Shown here in pieces: positions 46,991 through 57,990 of a stretch of 64,000 nucleotides of DNA. Below the pieces are notes generated by a model. That model was given only the letters and a program-made list of their open reading frames with translations, had not been told where the DNA came from and did not search any database. Positions within the stretch are counted from its first letter, which is position 1; every line of letters begins with the position of its first letter. Both the position numbers and the translations under genes were made by a program. This stretch comes from Dicyema japonicum (lineage: Eukaryota; Dicyemida; Rhombozoa; Dicyemidae): assembly GCA_011109175.1 (NCBI GenBank), contig RDEW01000030.1:665937-729936 (forward strand), written 5' to 3'.

Positions 46991-47311
46991 AATAATAATA
47001 ATAGCCTTTTCACGAGAGCCATAATATTTATAGCTCCGCATAGGCAGGACACACACTTTATTTTAGTAAAGAACAGTTAATTTTAACTAATCATAGAACC
47101 ATAGAATAATCTTCACTTCTTTTCTTTTTTTTGTGTGTGGGTCCTTTCTAGACAATCCAATTCCGCAGTGAGTATCCACTGATGACGGCGTCACTCGTCA
47201 AACCCTTTTAGCATCGTAGATGCGTGGAACCTTCCACCATGTGAACAGCAGCGAAAATCGAACCCGTAATCTAAGCCACTTTAGCCCGACACCTAACCAC
47301 TATGCCACCCG
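46991..47311 (-). mobile_element. SINE-P, full copy inside LINE-Z
   Basis: 321 bp, minus orientation. The 11-bp duplication GCTATACTTCT is at 46980-46990 and 47312-47322. On the minus strand the head reads GGTGGCATAGTGGTTAGG with B box GGGTTCGATTTTC. The end is GCTATAAATATTATGGCTCT, CGTGAAAAGGC and (TAT)n, the LINE-P end. Confidence 0.92.
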
Positions 47312-47802
47312 GCTATACTTCTTCTTCGGGAGAATTCTGGATCTTCTATCCAGAGTCGCAAGTACGATTTCTCCAGGGTCGTGCAGTTGAAGGACGTAAC
47401 CACCTCAGCTTACGATATTATGGAATCATACTTTCTCTGCTCAGGGGCTGTAGGGGGAAGCCATAAACAAATTTTCCATCAATAATAAACATCGATCTAA
47501 AACATATTGAAATGGCATTAGGAGATGTAGATGATTTAGACCAGAGGCATGTCAAACTCAAAAGCTCCAAAAGATGATTTGATTATACACGCGGGCCGCA
47601 CTAACAAATCTATAAAACGTCGTAATCTTATTGAAGTTTATTTGATAATTTGCACGACTACTACAACAGCTATATTACGCTAACGCTCCATAACGACAAA
47701 AATAACAATTTTAATCATTTTTCGAGATTATTGAATCACTCTTTAGTCTTTGTTTTGTCTTGAGGTGCTTCCTTCCCTGCTTTGTCATTTCAGTCCTCGG
47801 CA

Positions 47803-48690
47803 ATGAAGCATAAGTATGCTGAAAAGAATGCGTTATATACTCTTGTGTGGGTAGAGTGAAATTCATCGAGTTCTTCGGGATTTTCAGAGGCTCAGATTTC
47901 AGCCTGCGCGTATATTTTGATAATTGTCACCCTGAATTGGGTTTGGTTCACCATTTAATTTGTAGCACATCAATTCTATCCGAGACGGACTATACTTTGG
48001 ATATAAGATTGTACATTTTGCGATGGATTGCAAATCCAATTACATACTGAGGACAGGTAATCAGGCAGTAATTTACAACTTGCAATGTTCCGTAGTCTGC
48101 AATTTTCGTCTCCTGTCGACATATGGATAGCTTGTATCGTTCCAGATCTCGTACGAACTGAAGTTTTTCGAGTCCTCTAAAATTTGGAATGCAAGAGAGA
48201 ATGGCCTGGTGGATATCAAATTTGAAAAGACATTTGTGCAACAGAGCACGGCACCACCTCAACCGAACTTAAAAAAGTCATTTCCATATTAGAAGAGATT
48301 GATGTAACAGGGACATCAGTTTTGCATTCAAATTCTCAAGTTGATGTGAATATCCCAAATCAACTTTAGTATCATTCGAGTTCATTAAGTTGATCATACA
48401 AATCACCAGTTAAATCAAGGAAGTTCAGAAGACATTTACATCGCTCGACATCAAACTCAACTCACTACGTATCGGCGCAATGGAGTGGAAGGCATTCTGT
48501 GGCATCAAAAAAAAGATATCATGCGGAACGCTTGTACTCCTGATCAACAATTCGAATAAAATATCAAAAGTCTATGTCAAAGTGGATTAAAAAATAGTGA
48601 CGAATCACGACAAATCATGATTGAAACTGCAAAGGTAATCTTTTCCCTGGTCAACCTACACATTTGTGAAATTAGAGAGAATGAATGTCA
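47803..48690 (+). CDS. possible unidentified host gene
   Basis: Starts MKHKYAEKNALYTLVW at 47803. Further on, exon-like stretches read EFFGIFRGSDFSLRVYFDN, MDCKSNYILRTGNQAVIYNL, STELKKVISILEEIDVTGTS and YIARHQTQLTTYRRNGVEG, then ESRQIMIETAK just before a GTAATC splice-like site. Composition is unlike the LINEs, and short GT-AG introns are plausible, but I could not build one continuous frame or name a family. Confidence 0.35.
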
Positions 48691-48959
48691 CCGAGACGTA
48701 GCAATCTTATCAAAATTATAAAGATTTGAAAATGTTTCAAACTATAGTTTACATATATACCACATGCAGCGCATCCATAGCTAATCGTTGATTGTATGCA
48801 TTGGTTTTATGTATCGGATGTAGAGTTTATTGATGAGTTGAACCAACTTCCATAGTGGCCCAGTCGATTAGAAATTATAAATTGAATTGAATTATAATTT
48901 TAAATATACAGTATTCACAAATTGAAGCAAAAATAATATAAATTAGATTAGAAATATAC

Positions 48960-49225
48960 CGAACATCGCAATGGAAGATTACTACTCATCCAATGTAAAA
49001 TGCTTTCGTGAAAGACCTAGAACTACCCTCCCGGTCGTTCTACAAAACGATCTGAAAGCCGTGAAGAAAACATTGGCATCTGGTGACGATCTGGACTCAC
49101 TGAGGGTCCTAGCAAAGAACAGAAGAGCTTGGAGCAACCTAACTAATTCTCTTATATTTTTTGCTGCACATGCGGGGCTATAAATATTATGGCTCTCGTG
49201 AAAGTGCTAATAATAATATACCGAC
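48960..49225 (+). pseudogene. LINE-P 3' end, well preserved
   Basis: ORF at 48971-49183: CFRERPRTTLPVVLQNDLKA, VKKTLASGDDLDSLRVLAKN, RRAWSNLTNSLIFFAAHAGL-stop. The tail TATTATGGCTCTCGTGAAAG and TAATAATAATA follow. This is the reference for the LINE-P end. Confidence 0.85.
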
Positions 49226-49497
49226 AAACAGGAAGTAGCAGTTAGGTCTTCCTTATGAGCGCATATAAAAGAGAAGAGTAACGAACGAAATAAATTAATA
49301 CATATAATAAGAAACAGTAGAAGCTTCAACACAGAGAAGAGAGTGGTGCTCTTAAGAAGAGAGGGCAGCCACCGAAAAAACCAGAAGTAGTCAGGAAACC
49401 CTGATTAATTCCCGTTCTCTTCCGGAAACGGGCCCTCAGTGCTGGTTGCTATAGCCAGCACGATCCAGATGGAAGTTCTAATTATAAACGAAACTAA

Positions 49498-50152
49498 ATG
49501 GATTGGATTTTAGCATCTGAAATTGATGACGAATACGAAAGAAAAACGAGAAGAATCGGTGATTTATTACATTGCTTGTGGAAACTCGCATTGTAATTGG
49601 GGCTTTTTACGGAGAAGAGACATACGGTGTCTCATGAGAGTGCCCCGATATAGACGACCCAAATCTTGGCTTTCCTCTTTAGTTAATGGCTCTTTACCTT
49701 GTTTAGTTAGTTGGGGTTTTGCGAATAAATCATGTTATCTGTATCTTACGAAATAAATTATTGAAATGACCGGTTGGGTTATCCTTTATAATTTAGAATA
49801 CCCAAATATGTTGGATATGGAAGTTTTTAAATAAATATCCCGAGGATATCGACGTTAACATATTTATAGCATTCATGGTGTATCATACAAGTTTAAACCC
49901 AAGAGTTTGCGTAGAAATTATGTTAATGTTCTATCAACTGTTTCCAGATCTTTTTAGAATATTTTATGATGGTACTATTTGATGTTTACCTTTAGAGAAG
50001 AACATGTCGAGTCATGTCGAGAACAACCTGTTAGAGAACATGTCGCATATGTTAATCTTGACGGGACATGCGTTTACAGAGTATACGGAAGAGGTCCATT
50101 GTTTAGAAAAAATTGGAAAGGACAATACGTCCACGTGAAAGACCAATTTTAA
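49498..50152 (+). CDS. possible unidentified host gene
   Basis: MDWILASEIDDEYERKTRRI opens at 49498. Later exon-like stretches read YPEDIDVNIFIAFMVYHTS, LMFYQLFPDLFRIFYDG and finally VREHVAYVNLDGTCVYRVYG followed by RGPLFRKNWKGQYVHVKDQF-stop (about 50150). Frames differ, so introns or indels are required. No family recognised. Confidence 0.4.
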
Positions 50153-50219
50153 TTCGATTTTAATTCGATTAATTAACTTAAAATTTTTTTTTTAATTTTC
50201 CGTATTATAACAAATTATT

Positions 50220-50410
50220 TTTTATGGAAACTAATCGTAGAGGGAGAACAAAGGATTGCTATTCACTTTTTTCTTTTTCTTGCGTGTATGTCCTTTATAG
50301 ACAATCTGGTTCTGCAGTGTAATATTCACTGATGACGTCGTCACAAGCCGAAACATCTTAGATGCATACAACCGGAATGTAGAAGCGAGATTCAACTTGG
50401 GCCATCAGGC
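50220..50410 (-). mobile_element. SINE-P copy, truncated
   Basis: The plus strand shows AGACAATCTGGTTCTGCAGT, ATTCACTGATGACGTCGTCA and ACATCTTAGATGCATAC, the reversed SINE-P body. Tail and most of the head are missing. Confidence 0.65.
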
Positions 50411-50706
50411 CTATTTTTGACACACAAATAGAGATAAAGAACCTCAAAAATTGCGCACATATAAGCAAACTATATTTCCGAACTATTTCTTGCGCAGTCC
50501 AATACCTATTGATATCGGCCCACCGGTTGGAGAATACTGTCTTAGATAACGTCGGTCCGACTGTAATTCGTTTGTTGAATGTATTTCAAGGATGAATGCA
50601 ATCAATGGTTTTATTACTGAAGATATCATTAGCTAAGGTATTTGTGAAAAACTTGGAATCAATAGTATTGAATTTAGTAAAGCTACACAGATTTAGAGGA
50701 AGATTT

Positions 50707-51036
50707 GAATAAGCCGCATGGCGCCATTTGGTGCTTCGTGGCTAATTGGTTGAAGTTCTGTTTGATTGTCTGTTTCTCCTCTCTCTTCCTATTAGAATGC
50801 CGTCATGTGATCCACCTGTCTAGGTGACGCCCAGTGACAGGCCGGCACGAAAAAGGATCATTTGCTCTCCCCCACTCCACTGGAGGGGTTTCCACAACTG
50901 CATGTAATGGACGTCTTACCTTTTATGCTGATTCCGGATGGACTCTTTCTGTAGAAGTGGAAACTGGATACACTTAATTAATTGTTTACTTTAACTTCTT
51001 TCTCGGTGTATCCGGGGTTAATAAATAATAAAATAA
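50707..51036 (+). mobile_element. SINE-J, full copy with target-site duplication
   Basis: 330 bp flanked by GGAAGATTT at 50698-50706 and 51037-51045. Head GGCGCCATTTGGTGCTTCGT, body GCCGTCATGTGATCCACCTG and CACTGGAGGGGTTTCCACAA, and the LINE-J tail TTCTTTCTCGGTGTATCCGG with AATAAATAATAAAATAA. Confidence 0.9.
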
Positions 51037-51049
51037 GGAAGATTTAATC

Positions 51050-53000
51050 TTAAACTAAAGGTTCTTTTTGGAGAAGCCAACATCTTAGCCAAAGATGAAA
51101 TTAATTTGAATAGACAAAATATGATTGATAATTTAAAAGAAGTACCCTGATGAATTGCTAAACATGGATGAAACTGAAATCTTTTTTCAATCTTTCCCTT
51201 CTATAAAAATTTCATATAAAAATAGAAAAGCATAAAGCAATCAAAAGTGAGAATCAATATAGCTTTTTATGCTAATGCAACTAGAACAATAAAAATTAAA
51301 CCTTTTGTTATTAGGGAAGTCAAATACCAAAAATTTTTAAAAGATTTTGACTTAGAAAATTATTTACTATGCAAATAAAAGAGTTTGGATGACAACTGAA
51401 CTTTTTAATGTTATCATCAGTCATCTTAGTGATGAATTAAAACATATTTATTAAAACACAAAAATCTATCAAAAGTGGTCCCCGCCTACATAATCGACGT
51501 TTATTTGTCTCTCGCGATCGCAATAGAGATAAACTGAAGTGATGAATTAAAATGTTAAGAAAAAAGTTCTTTTTATTGATAATTAACCATAGGGTTATTT
51601 GGTCACAGATTTATACGAATCTTCCATTTTGTGACAGGTTTCTGAATAGACCTGACAATCCAGTAGGTAAGATTAGAATTTTGTAATACCTGGTCCAGAA
51701 ACTTGTGGTCGACGCTTTTTTGACGTCAATCCAAGTGGAATTCAAACTGTTTCCATTTTGTTGATTTACGCACTTGTTGACGATAGCCTGTTCTTTCACG
51801 CCTTGGCATTCATCCTTTTATGGAATAAGATACGTTATCCCAATATAGAACCAATCACAAGGCGTATATTCATAATTCATAATCTTCTTAATCTCCTCAC
51901 AAAGATATTTATTAACCGAAGTTATGTTCTTAATAACAAAGTTATAGACTCCATTACATCAAGATGCTTTCCAATTTAAAAGCATCTTGATGTCTCGGTA
52001 ATTTCCTCCTCAGTGAAATCAGCAAAAGAGTTCTCTCATCCGGTCATTTTTTGCTAATAAAGAAATTGCTCTTCTTTCTCTCTTCCTTATTTTAAATACT
52101 ACTCCAAAATGGAAGACATTCCTCCTCATTGAAATTGATGACCGCCTTCTTATTATCTCCATTTATAATTCTATAAAATCGCCTTCTATTCAATTTGAAG
52201 CACCAGTTGGCACTTCTAAACCTCTTTCTCGGTTTGTAAACACGCAATTTATCACAAGTTTTGTTTGATCGCGAACACATGAAGAAAGCCTCTCGAATTA
52301 TACCCCTCTTCGATTCTTAAAGTTATATGAGCATAAAGTATTGCGTATTTCTCCAAGCCACGTTTTAACGAAATATTTTGAAAATTAAAAATTTTATTCC
52401 TTCTAAAAAACACAACTGCTCATCTTCAACCAATGGATTCAGGCATAATCAAGAACTTTAAGCATTATTATGAAAAGACTTATTTTTGATTATATGGAAG
52501 TCCTTAATTTGGAAAAAAAGTTTCGTGAATTTACGGAAGGCCATCATTATGGTATCTCACGAATGAAGTAAAGAAAACACAAAAATTGTTTCAAAAAACA
52601 TGGGCAATTAAATGTCTTGAATTAGTGCTAATGAAGATATCAAACAAGATCCTTTAGGTAATGAGTAAAAAAAGAACTGGAAGAACTTGCTAATGAAGAA
52701 AAAAATAACTCAAACAGAAATGCTCGACGATAACGAAATCTTTTTTGTGAAAATTATAATGACGACGGAGAAATTATAGATGCTGAAAATGGAGAGATTA
52801 TTATGGATGAAAACATAAATATTAATTACAATGAAATTAGTATATTTATTGTCTTCACAATCAGAAATTCTTCAAATCGAAAGGCATCAAATTTTTTGTT
52901 CGGATTAATGAGGGTTTACTGTATATTCCTCAACAGCGAATTTCTCCCAGTGGCTAATTATCCTAAAACTCTCGGAGTCACGCTACTCTGTTTTAACAAA
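51050..53000 (+). pseudogene. Tigger/pogo DDE transposase, split by LINE-N
   Basis: Part 1 (51060-51440): INIAFYANATRTIKIKPFVI followed by REVKYQKFLKDFD, matching the 'ITVLLCANATG-KLKPLVIGK-NPRCFK' block. Part 2 (52390-52900): AHLQPMDSGIIKNFKHYYEK (the 'LQPLDxGIIxxFK' block) and LFREFTEGHHYG-type residues in shifted frames, then an acidic stretch. About 930 bp of foreign DNA (51460-52390) separate the parts. No inverted repeats were identified. Confidence 0.75.
51460..52390 (-). pseudogene. LINE-N plus LINE-Z scrap inserted in Tigger
   Basis: Minus strand 52390-51600: SANWCFKLNRRRFYRIINGD, NFNEEECLPFWSSI, VNKYLCEEIKKIMNYEYTP, QAIVNKCVNQQNGNSLNSTW, IDVKKASTTSF (the D-x-KKAYDS motif), LPTGLSGLFRNLSQNGRF. 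This is the RT N-terminal half of LINE-N. At 51475-51545 a reversed LINE-Z subfamily end is fused to it. Confidence 0.7.
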
Positions 53001-53440
53001 CACGTTTAAGGACTTTTTATAAGAGCAAAGTGAAAATTAAACATTCTTCGAGTAGTAGCTGGGAAAAAAAGTATCTTACGTTTTTGTACAAACAATTAAT
53101 TAAGACGACATTAAACTATTCCTCCCCAAGCTGGGTCCCATGCATAGCACTCTCCCTCCTACAAAAGTTGTGACAGGTCCAATTAAATGAGGAACTTACA
53201 ATATCTCAAACAAACGCTTGACCCATACCACCCAACCTTCCCAGTTACTTGATTCAACTAACTGCAGACACATAAGAACATTCACTAATCTCCAAAGAAC
53301 ACTCAGGAAAATCCCATCTCCGGCAAAAGACAAAATCTGGACCAAAATTTACTTTTTGTCCACTCTATAGGAACCCTCTAAGAAGAACGAGATACTGGAA
53401 CGCAGATCTCATGTATCTGCTCAAATTGACGTATTATTTA
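52930..53440 (+). pseudogene. LINE-J relative, C-terminal region
   Basis: EFLPVANYPKTLGVTLLCFN, then in shifted frames YLTFLYKQLIKTTLNYSSPS and PNLPSYLIQLTADT, the post-RT region of Jockey-type elements. Confidence 0.6.
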
Positions 53441-53479
53441 TAATATAGCATTTATAAGTCAGAAAATAAATTAATACTC

Positions 53480-53545
53480 CGAAGAAACTCGTTCGCGATC
53501 CACGCAGTCGGCTTCCTCAACTAACATTTGTTTCTTTGTTAAATA
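53480..53545 (+). pseudogene. LINE-Z terminal scrap
   Basis: CTCGTTCGCGATCCACGCAG and CTTCCTCAACTAACATTTG match the reverse complement of 43128-43195. Confidence 0.6.
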
Positions 53546-53680
53546 ATTGTGTAATAGAAAAAAATAAATTGAAAATTATATTTTTGAATTATTCAGATTA
53601 AAGTCTACTAGAATTTAGATTGGCATAATCATGAGTCTTAATTTAAATATTTAAAAATAAAAAAATAGTAATTTGTCAGG

Positions 53681-55151
53681 TCACCATGTGACATTAATAA
53701 TGTTGGGGATAACACGGCGAAATTCGAGCCGTTTGGGAACAACAGGAAATTTATCCCAGGCAGTAAAGTTGGATTCTTCCCTGCAGAGTTTTTCAAGGGA
53801 GTCAACATCAGACTGACCGCTGATCTGTCCGCCCCCACCAAGACATCCATTATTACAGGCCATAATCTCCACAAAGTCGTATTCACACCGATTCCGTTTT
53901 ATCCGTTGTACCAAATTATGAATATTCCTAAAGCCATAGACATAGCCAAAACGGAGATCTCTACACAGTCCCCCAGAGGACGCCTCCAATACGACTTCTC
54001 TTAATCCCTTCGACCTAAATGACTCGCAATGTATACTTTGTAGCAATAAAATGCTGAGATGGTGAGAATTCCCCACGGTTAAGCTCCTCAAAAGTTCTTT
54101 TGTAAGCACGATAGAGAAGTGAACCAGAACAATCGTCATGTGGGATAACCACTTCTCTTTCAGACTCATCGAATCTATATAAGCGAGACAACATACATTA
54201 TGTCAAATCTCTCCTCTGGCGAATCTCTAAACCACGTAGGAAACCCTTCAAAATTCTCACAGAGTATGGTATACAATTCCTCTACCAATTACCCACAACG
54301 AAAACCAGTAGTGAGGACAGAATCTATATGGGAGTCAGTCCGGAGTGCCTCAATACGTCTGTCATAGCAGGACATCACTGAAACAACATACAAACTGCTT
54401 TTTGACCAACTTAATGGTCTAAGGTTGCTACAAAAAAAGACTTGAGTCGCTCTTTAATAATCTGAGCCATAATCGTCTGTGCTGAAGGGATTCTACTCAT
54501 GTGGGGGAAGAAAAGCTCTCCCAACATCTTCTCAGCATAGGAGACCCAACCTGAATAAAATATCAAAATACCAGGACACGTGGAAGTCAATAGAGGAAGC
54601 TTGCCTTCCTCCTTTAACGCAGATAGGAACTCATCGGCCACATAGGTGACCATTACTTCGCTGGCTACGTTGAGGTTGAATACAAGATCGACCCCTTAGT
54701 TATTTTTAAAAGCAAACCGAGTGTCTTCAACAATGAGACTAATTTACGAGCAGATTTACTGATTGATTCCCCAAATTGAGATGCAAAAGAAACGAAGGTC
54801 TGATTGCAAACAAAGACGACAATAAGCGGACTTTTTTGCTAAAAATAAATGAATCAAGCATGACATTTTTATTTTTGAGGGTTCTTTTGAAATCCTCTGC
54901 GATGGAAGAAGAAAGGAGTAGGGACTCTGTGGACGTGATGCATCCACTACATGACAAACAATCACTCAAATTAATTTTAACTTCTTTCCCTTAGAATTAT
55001 ATTTATTATTAAAACTATTGTCGTTTCTTGTGGTTTTTGCATCATTTGTCAGGATTATACAACTCTATTGATTATCAGTGCTTAATACCTGACTGGGCTT
55101 CAGAAAGTCGTTTAGAGTGGAATTATTGATTATCGAACTGAATTTATTCAT
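53681..55151 (-). CDS. CIAO3: CIAO3/NAR1, cytosolic Fe-S assembly factor
   Basis: Iron-only-hydrogenase-like protein that passes Fe-S clusters between the CIA scaffold and targeting complexes. Ten exons joined by nine GT-AG introns of 21-26 nt. ATG at 55151: LNDFLKPSQSCIILTNDA, EVKINLSDCLSCSGCITSTE, SPLIVVFVCNQTF, LPLLTSTCPGWVSYAEKM, LGELFFPHMSRIPSAQTIMA, VVSVMSCYDRRIEALRTD, VVLEASSGGLCRDLRFGYVY, GFRNIHNLVQRIKRNRCEYD, FVEIMACNNGCLGGGGQI, ending in Val-Thr-Trp-stop. All eight cysteines known to hold the two clusters in NAR1 are present: one in SQSC, three in CLSCSGC, then STCPGW, MSCYD and MACNNGC. The final Trp is also conserved. Exons sum to 1261 nt, one too many; a T7 run at the end of exon 6 (54432-54438) should be T6. 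About 419 residues; human has 476. Confidence 0.95.
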
Positions 55152-55274
55152 TTACACACATGGAAGGAAACGTGCAAATACATAATTTAAATTTTATTTT
55201 TTTCTATATTAATTTAATAAAAAATTAATTAAAAATATAAATTTAATTTCACTCTTGCAAATAATGTTGCGAAT

Positions 55275-55545
55275 TATCTCGTGGCCCCATATGGTGCTAC
55301 GTGGATAGTTGTCATTGGTGCTACGTGGGTAGTTGTATTTTCCTTCCTTCCAATGCGTCACTGAATCCACTTTACTGAGGAGGCGCCCAATGCCTGGCCG
55401 TCATCAAGAGGATCCAACAATTCTTCCCCGTCGTTATCTGGTGACAAGTTCTGGAATGGTGGAACGAGTCAGGATCGAGGAGTTAGTTAGTCTGGTTACC
55501 CTTGGTCTTTGGAAATAATTTTAATTTAATTTTTAACTATTAATT
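55275..55545 (+). mobile_element. SINE-H copy
   Basis: Head GTGGCCCCATATGGTGCTAC (partly repeated: GGTGCTACGTGG occurs twice), body GAATCCACTTTACTGAGGAG and CCGTCATCAAGAGGATCC, tail GTTAGTCTGGTTACCCTTGG and TCTTTGGAAATAATTTTAAT. Matches 11640-11880 reversed. Confidence 0.72.
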
Positions 55546-55599
55546 ATCAGATAAGTGGAAACAATTAGACGTTGAAAGTAAATCTCAGTGGGAAAGTAA

Positions 55600-56085
55600 G
55601 CTAAAGATATACAAATGCTTTCTCGTGCCAATCCTAATATATAATTGCTGGACATGGGGCTTGTCGAAAAAGGCTATGGAGAGTATTGACAGCTTTCACC
55701 GCATCATGCTCTGGAATGCACTCAATATACAATATAACGCAAAATTATATAAATTATGTAACACAGAAACAATATCGATTGAAATCCGGCGATCAAGATG
55801 GAGACTGTTAGGTCACATTTTGAGGATAGACTTGGACTTACCAGTAAATCGTGTGATGGAGGAATATTTTTTAGAACAAGGAAGATTTTTTTTAGAAAGT
55901 CCAGGACAGCTCTACTATCTTTACTAAAACTAAAAACGGCCAACGATCTCGATGATCTAAGAGAACTTGCGAAAAGAGGGGACCTTAAATAAGACTGGTA
56001 CAAAGGGTGGCCTGCGGACAAGGGAACCTTAATTGACTTTGTTTTTTATGTGTTCTCGGCGTTGTCGATAATAATAATTAGACGT
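55600..56085 (+). pseudogene. LINE-P 3' part
   Basis: VPILIYNCWTWGLSKKAMES, IDSFHRIMLWNALNIQY, RSRWRLLGHILRIDLDLPVN and RVMEEYF, then LLKLKTANDLDDLRELAKRG and a GTCGATAATAATAATTAG end. The GRPRTTLP block is degraded (frameshift near 55890). Confidence 0.8.
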
Positions 56086-56159
56086 TAGATAAACGTGGTG
56101 TGTCTTGTATTATTTTCTTTTTAATTCTGCTTATTTAAGAATTTCTGTAGAAGTTAAAT

Positions 56160-56520
56160 AACGTGCTGTGTCTTTTCGAAAATGTCTGTTTATTAAGAAG
56201 CGGGTTTTTGGGGCTCGATGCCAGTTTTGGATGACTACAGTAGTAGGGGAAGATAATCCCTGCAACATTTGTTTTCCTAGTAACTAGCGAAAGCTTTAAA
56301 TTTTGATTGTTCCTTCATAACTAACCTCCTCTCCCATTTATCAAAGTCATCATTTGATTCTTACTTCCCTCACTCAATCACTGGTAAACTTTTCCTAATA
56401 TCAGTCTCTCTAGAAAGCTGATCAACGTCAAAAAATTCACTTTCATCTTCCTCATACTTAATTTTTTTGGGTTCATTGTTGTCTGCCAAATCGACTGACA
56501 AGACCAACTGAATGGAAAAA
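56160..56520 (-). CDS. possible host exon(s), acidic protein
   Basis: Minus strand reads VDLADNNEPKKIKYEEDESE, FFDVDQLSRETDIRKSLP, then SNDDFDKWERRLVMKEQSKF and KAFASY. Acidic/basic composition resembles nuclear or splicing-associated proteins. No start found and a splice or indel is needed between the halves. Unidentified. Confidence 0.35.
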
Positions 56521-56899
56521 AAACTACAAATCAACACAGTGAAGATATTTTTCGTTCAGTGGAAAAAGAGACTGACTGCTGTTAATAAACTAAGTGCTTT
56601 ATACTGGTAAGGCCCGGACTCCGAAGCAACGTTGTAAAATACAAAAACGCGTTTCTTGGACCGATCTATCCGAGAGGCGAATAAAGGTGAAATCCTGAAT
56701 AACGACCATAATAAGAAATATATTCCCATTAAATATAAAAAAAACTGGAATATATTTATCAAAGTCTTAGAAAAGTGAGAAATTGGTGGATGCACGTGAG
56801 CTAAAAAGAAGGCGAAGTTCATGAGCACAGATGGATTTGAGGCCGAGGATGTCGGAAACTTACAAAGAAAGTACAGTACCAACTTCTTAGAAAGGAGTT

Positions 56900-57990
56900 T
56901 TTAATTGGTATCAACACCGCAATATCACGGATATTGTTTATGCTGGACAGCGGGCGTATGAGGTTTTTTCACATCGTGCCCGAAAGAAAAGCGATTGGAT
57001 CCACAATATGTAAACCAAACTTACAAAACTGAAGAAGCAGTTTGAACAAATAGTAGAGCTAACCGAACAGAGAGGAAATCAAAAATATGATGATGAAACG
57101 AGAGATATACGTTGTCAATATGGATATCGAAATTCAAAAAAGGATGAATTCGGGAGAATAGATGATTGTATTCGAGATGACATATTGTGGAGAAAATCTA
57201 GGAAGGAATTAAGAAAACATAATTGATGTTGTGAACTCAATCGAAGATATTTTATCTTGGCTTAAACGAGGAGCAAAAGAATGCTGAATTCAACGAAAGC
57301 GAGTGTCATTTACCTTCGGAGAATATTTGAAAAAACAGGCGAGCAATGAAAATACATTTTTGCTGAACAACGAGTGACCGGGGAGAAGACAAATTTGCAA
57401 AATTAAGCAAAGAAAGCATCCTTGAAGTAATTAAACAGCCCCCGAAATGGAGAGCTAGTGGATGTGATGGGTGTACCTAAAAATTCACATCAATTCATGA
57501 CCACCTATGTGGAGAAGACTCCAAGTTAATATACGGAAAGTATACTCAGATGAGTGGTTTTAAACTGAAATTACCTCTTTTATCCCTAAGAAAGACGTGT
57601 CCCCACCCAATAGGATATGAGACAAATTACATCCCCAATTTATACAAGTTAGTTACGAAGTGTGTGATAAATGTCAGACTATATTGAGGCATACCATCAG
57701 TGACAATCAATTGGGAAGCTGAAGGATGTGTCGAGGGGCTAAAGAACAGGCAATACTTAACCAGTGCATCAACCAGCAGAATGGGAATATTTTACCTCTG
57801 TCGATGGTGGATCATGACTTATGTATCGTATAACTCTGGACTTCCATTCTGGATTATAGATTTCGTGAAAGCTTGATCACGAAATGGAAGATTAAGTTAA
57901 TTTTTATTCACAAAGTTATTGGAGAAATCAAGATGAAGAGAGGGATACTGCAGGGTGACTCTGTCATCGCAGATCTTGTGCTGTAATGAA
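56900..57990 (+). pseudogene. LINE-N, N-terminal RT half
   Basis: WRASGCDGV (the 'WKAPGPDGI' block), then HINSXPTYVEKT-like, VYSDEWF, EITSFIPKKDVSPPNR, ETNYIPNLYKLVTKCVINV, ISDNQLGS and AEGCVEGLKNRQYL, ending with MKRGILQGDSVI (polymerase motif) near 57960. Multiple frames. A LINE-J element begins directly after it. Confidence 0.72.

Noticed and set aside
53681-55151. Fe hydrogenase (metabolic) or bacterial/hydrogenosomal gene
   Set aside because: The eight-cysteine pattern, N-terminal LNDFLKPSQSC block and C-terminal Trp match CIAO3/NAR1, and the nine short introns are eukaryotic.
56556-56882. 108-codon minus-strand ORF with hydrophobic stretches
   Set aside because: Composition reflects the AT-rich complement of an A-rich plus-strand sequence; no start context, homology or splice pattern.
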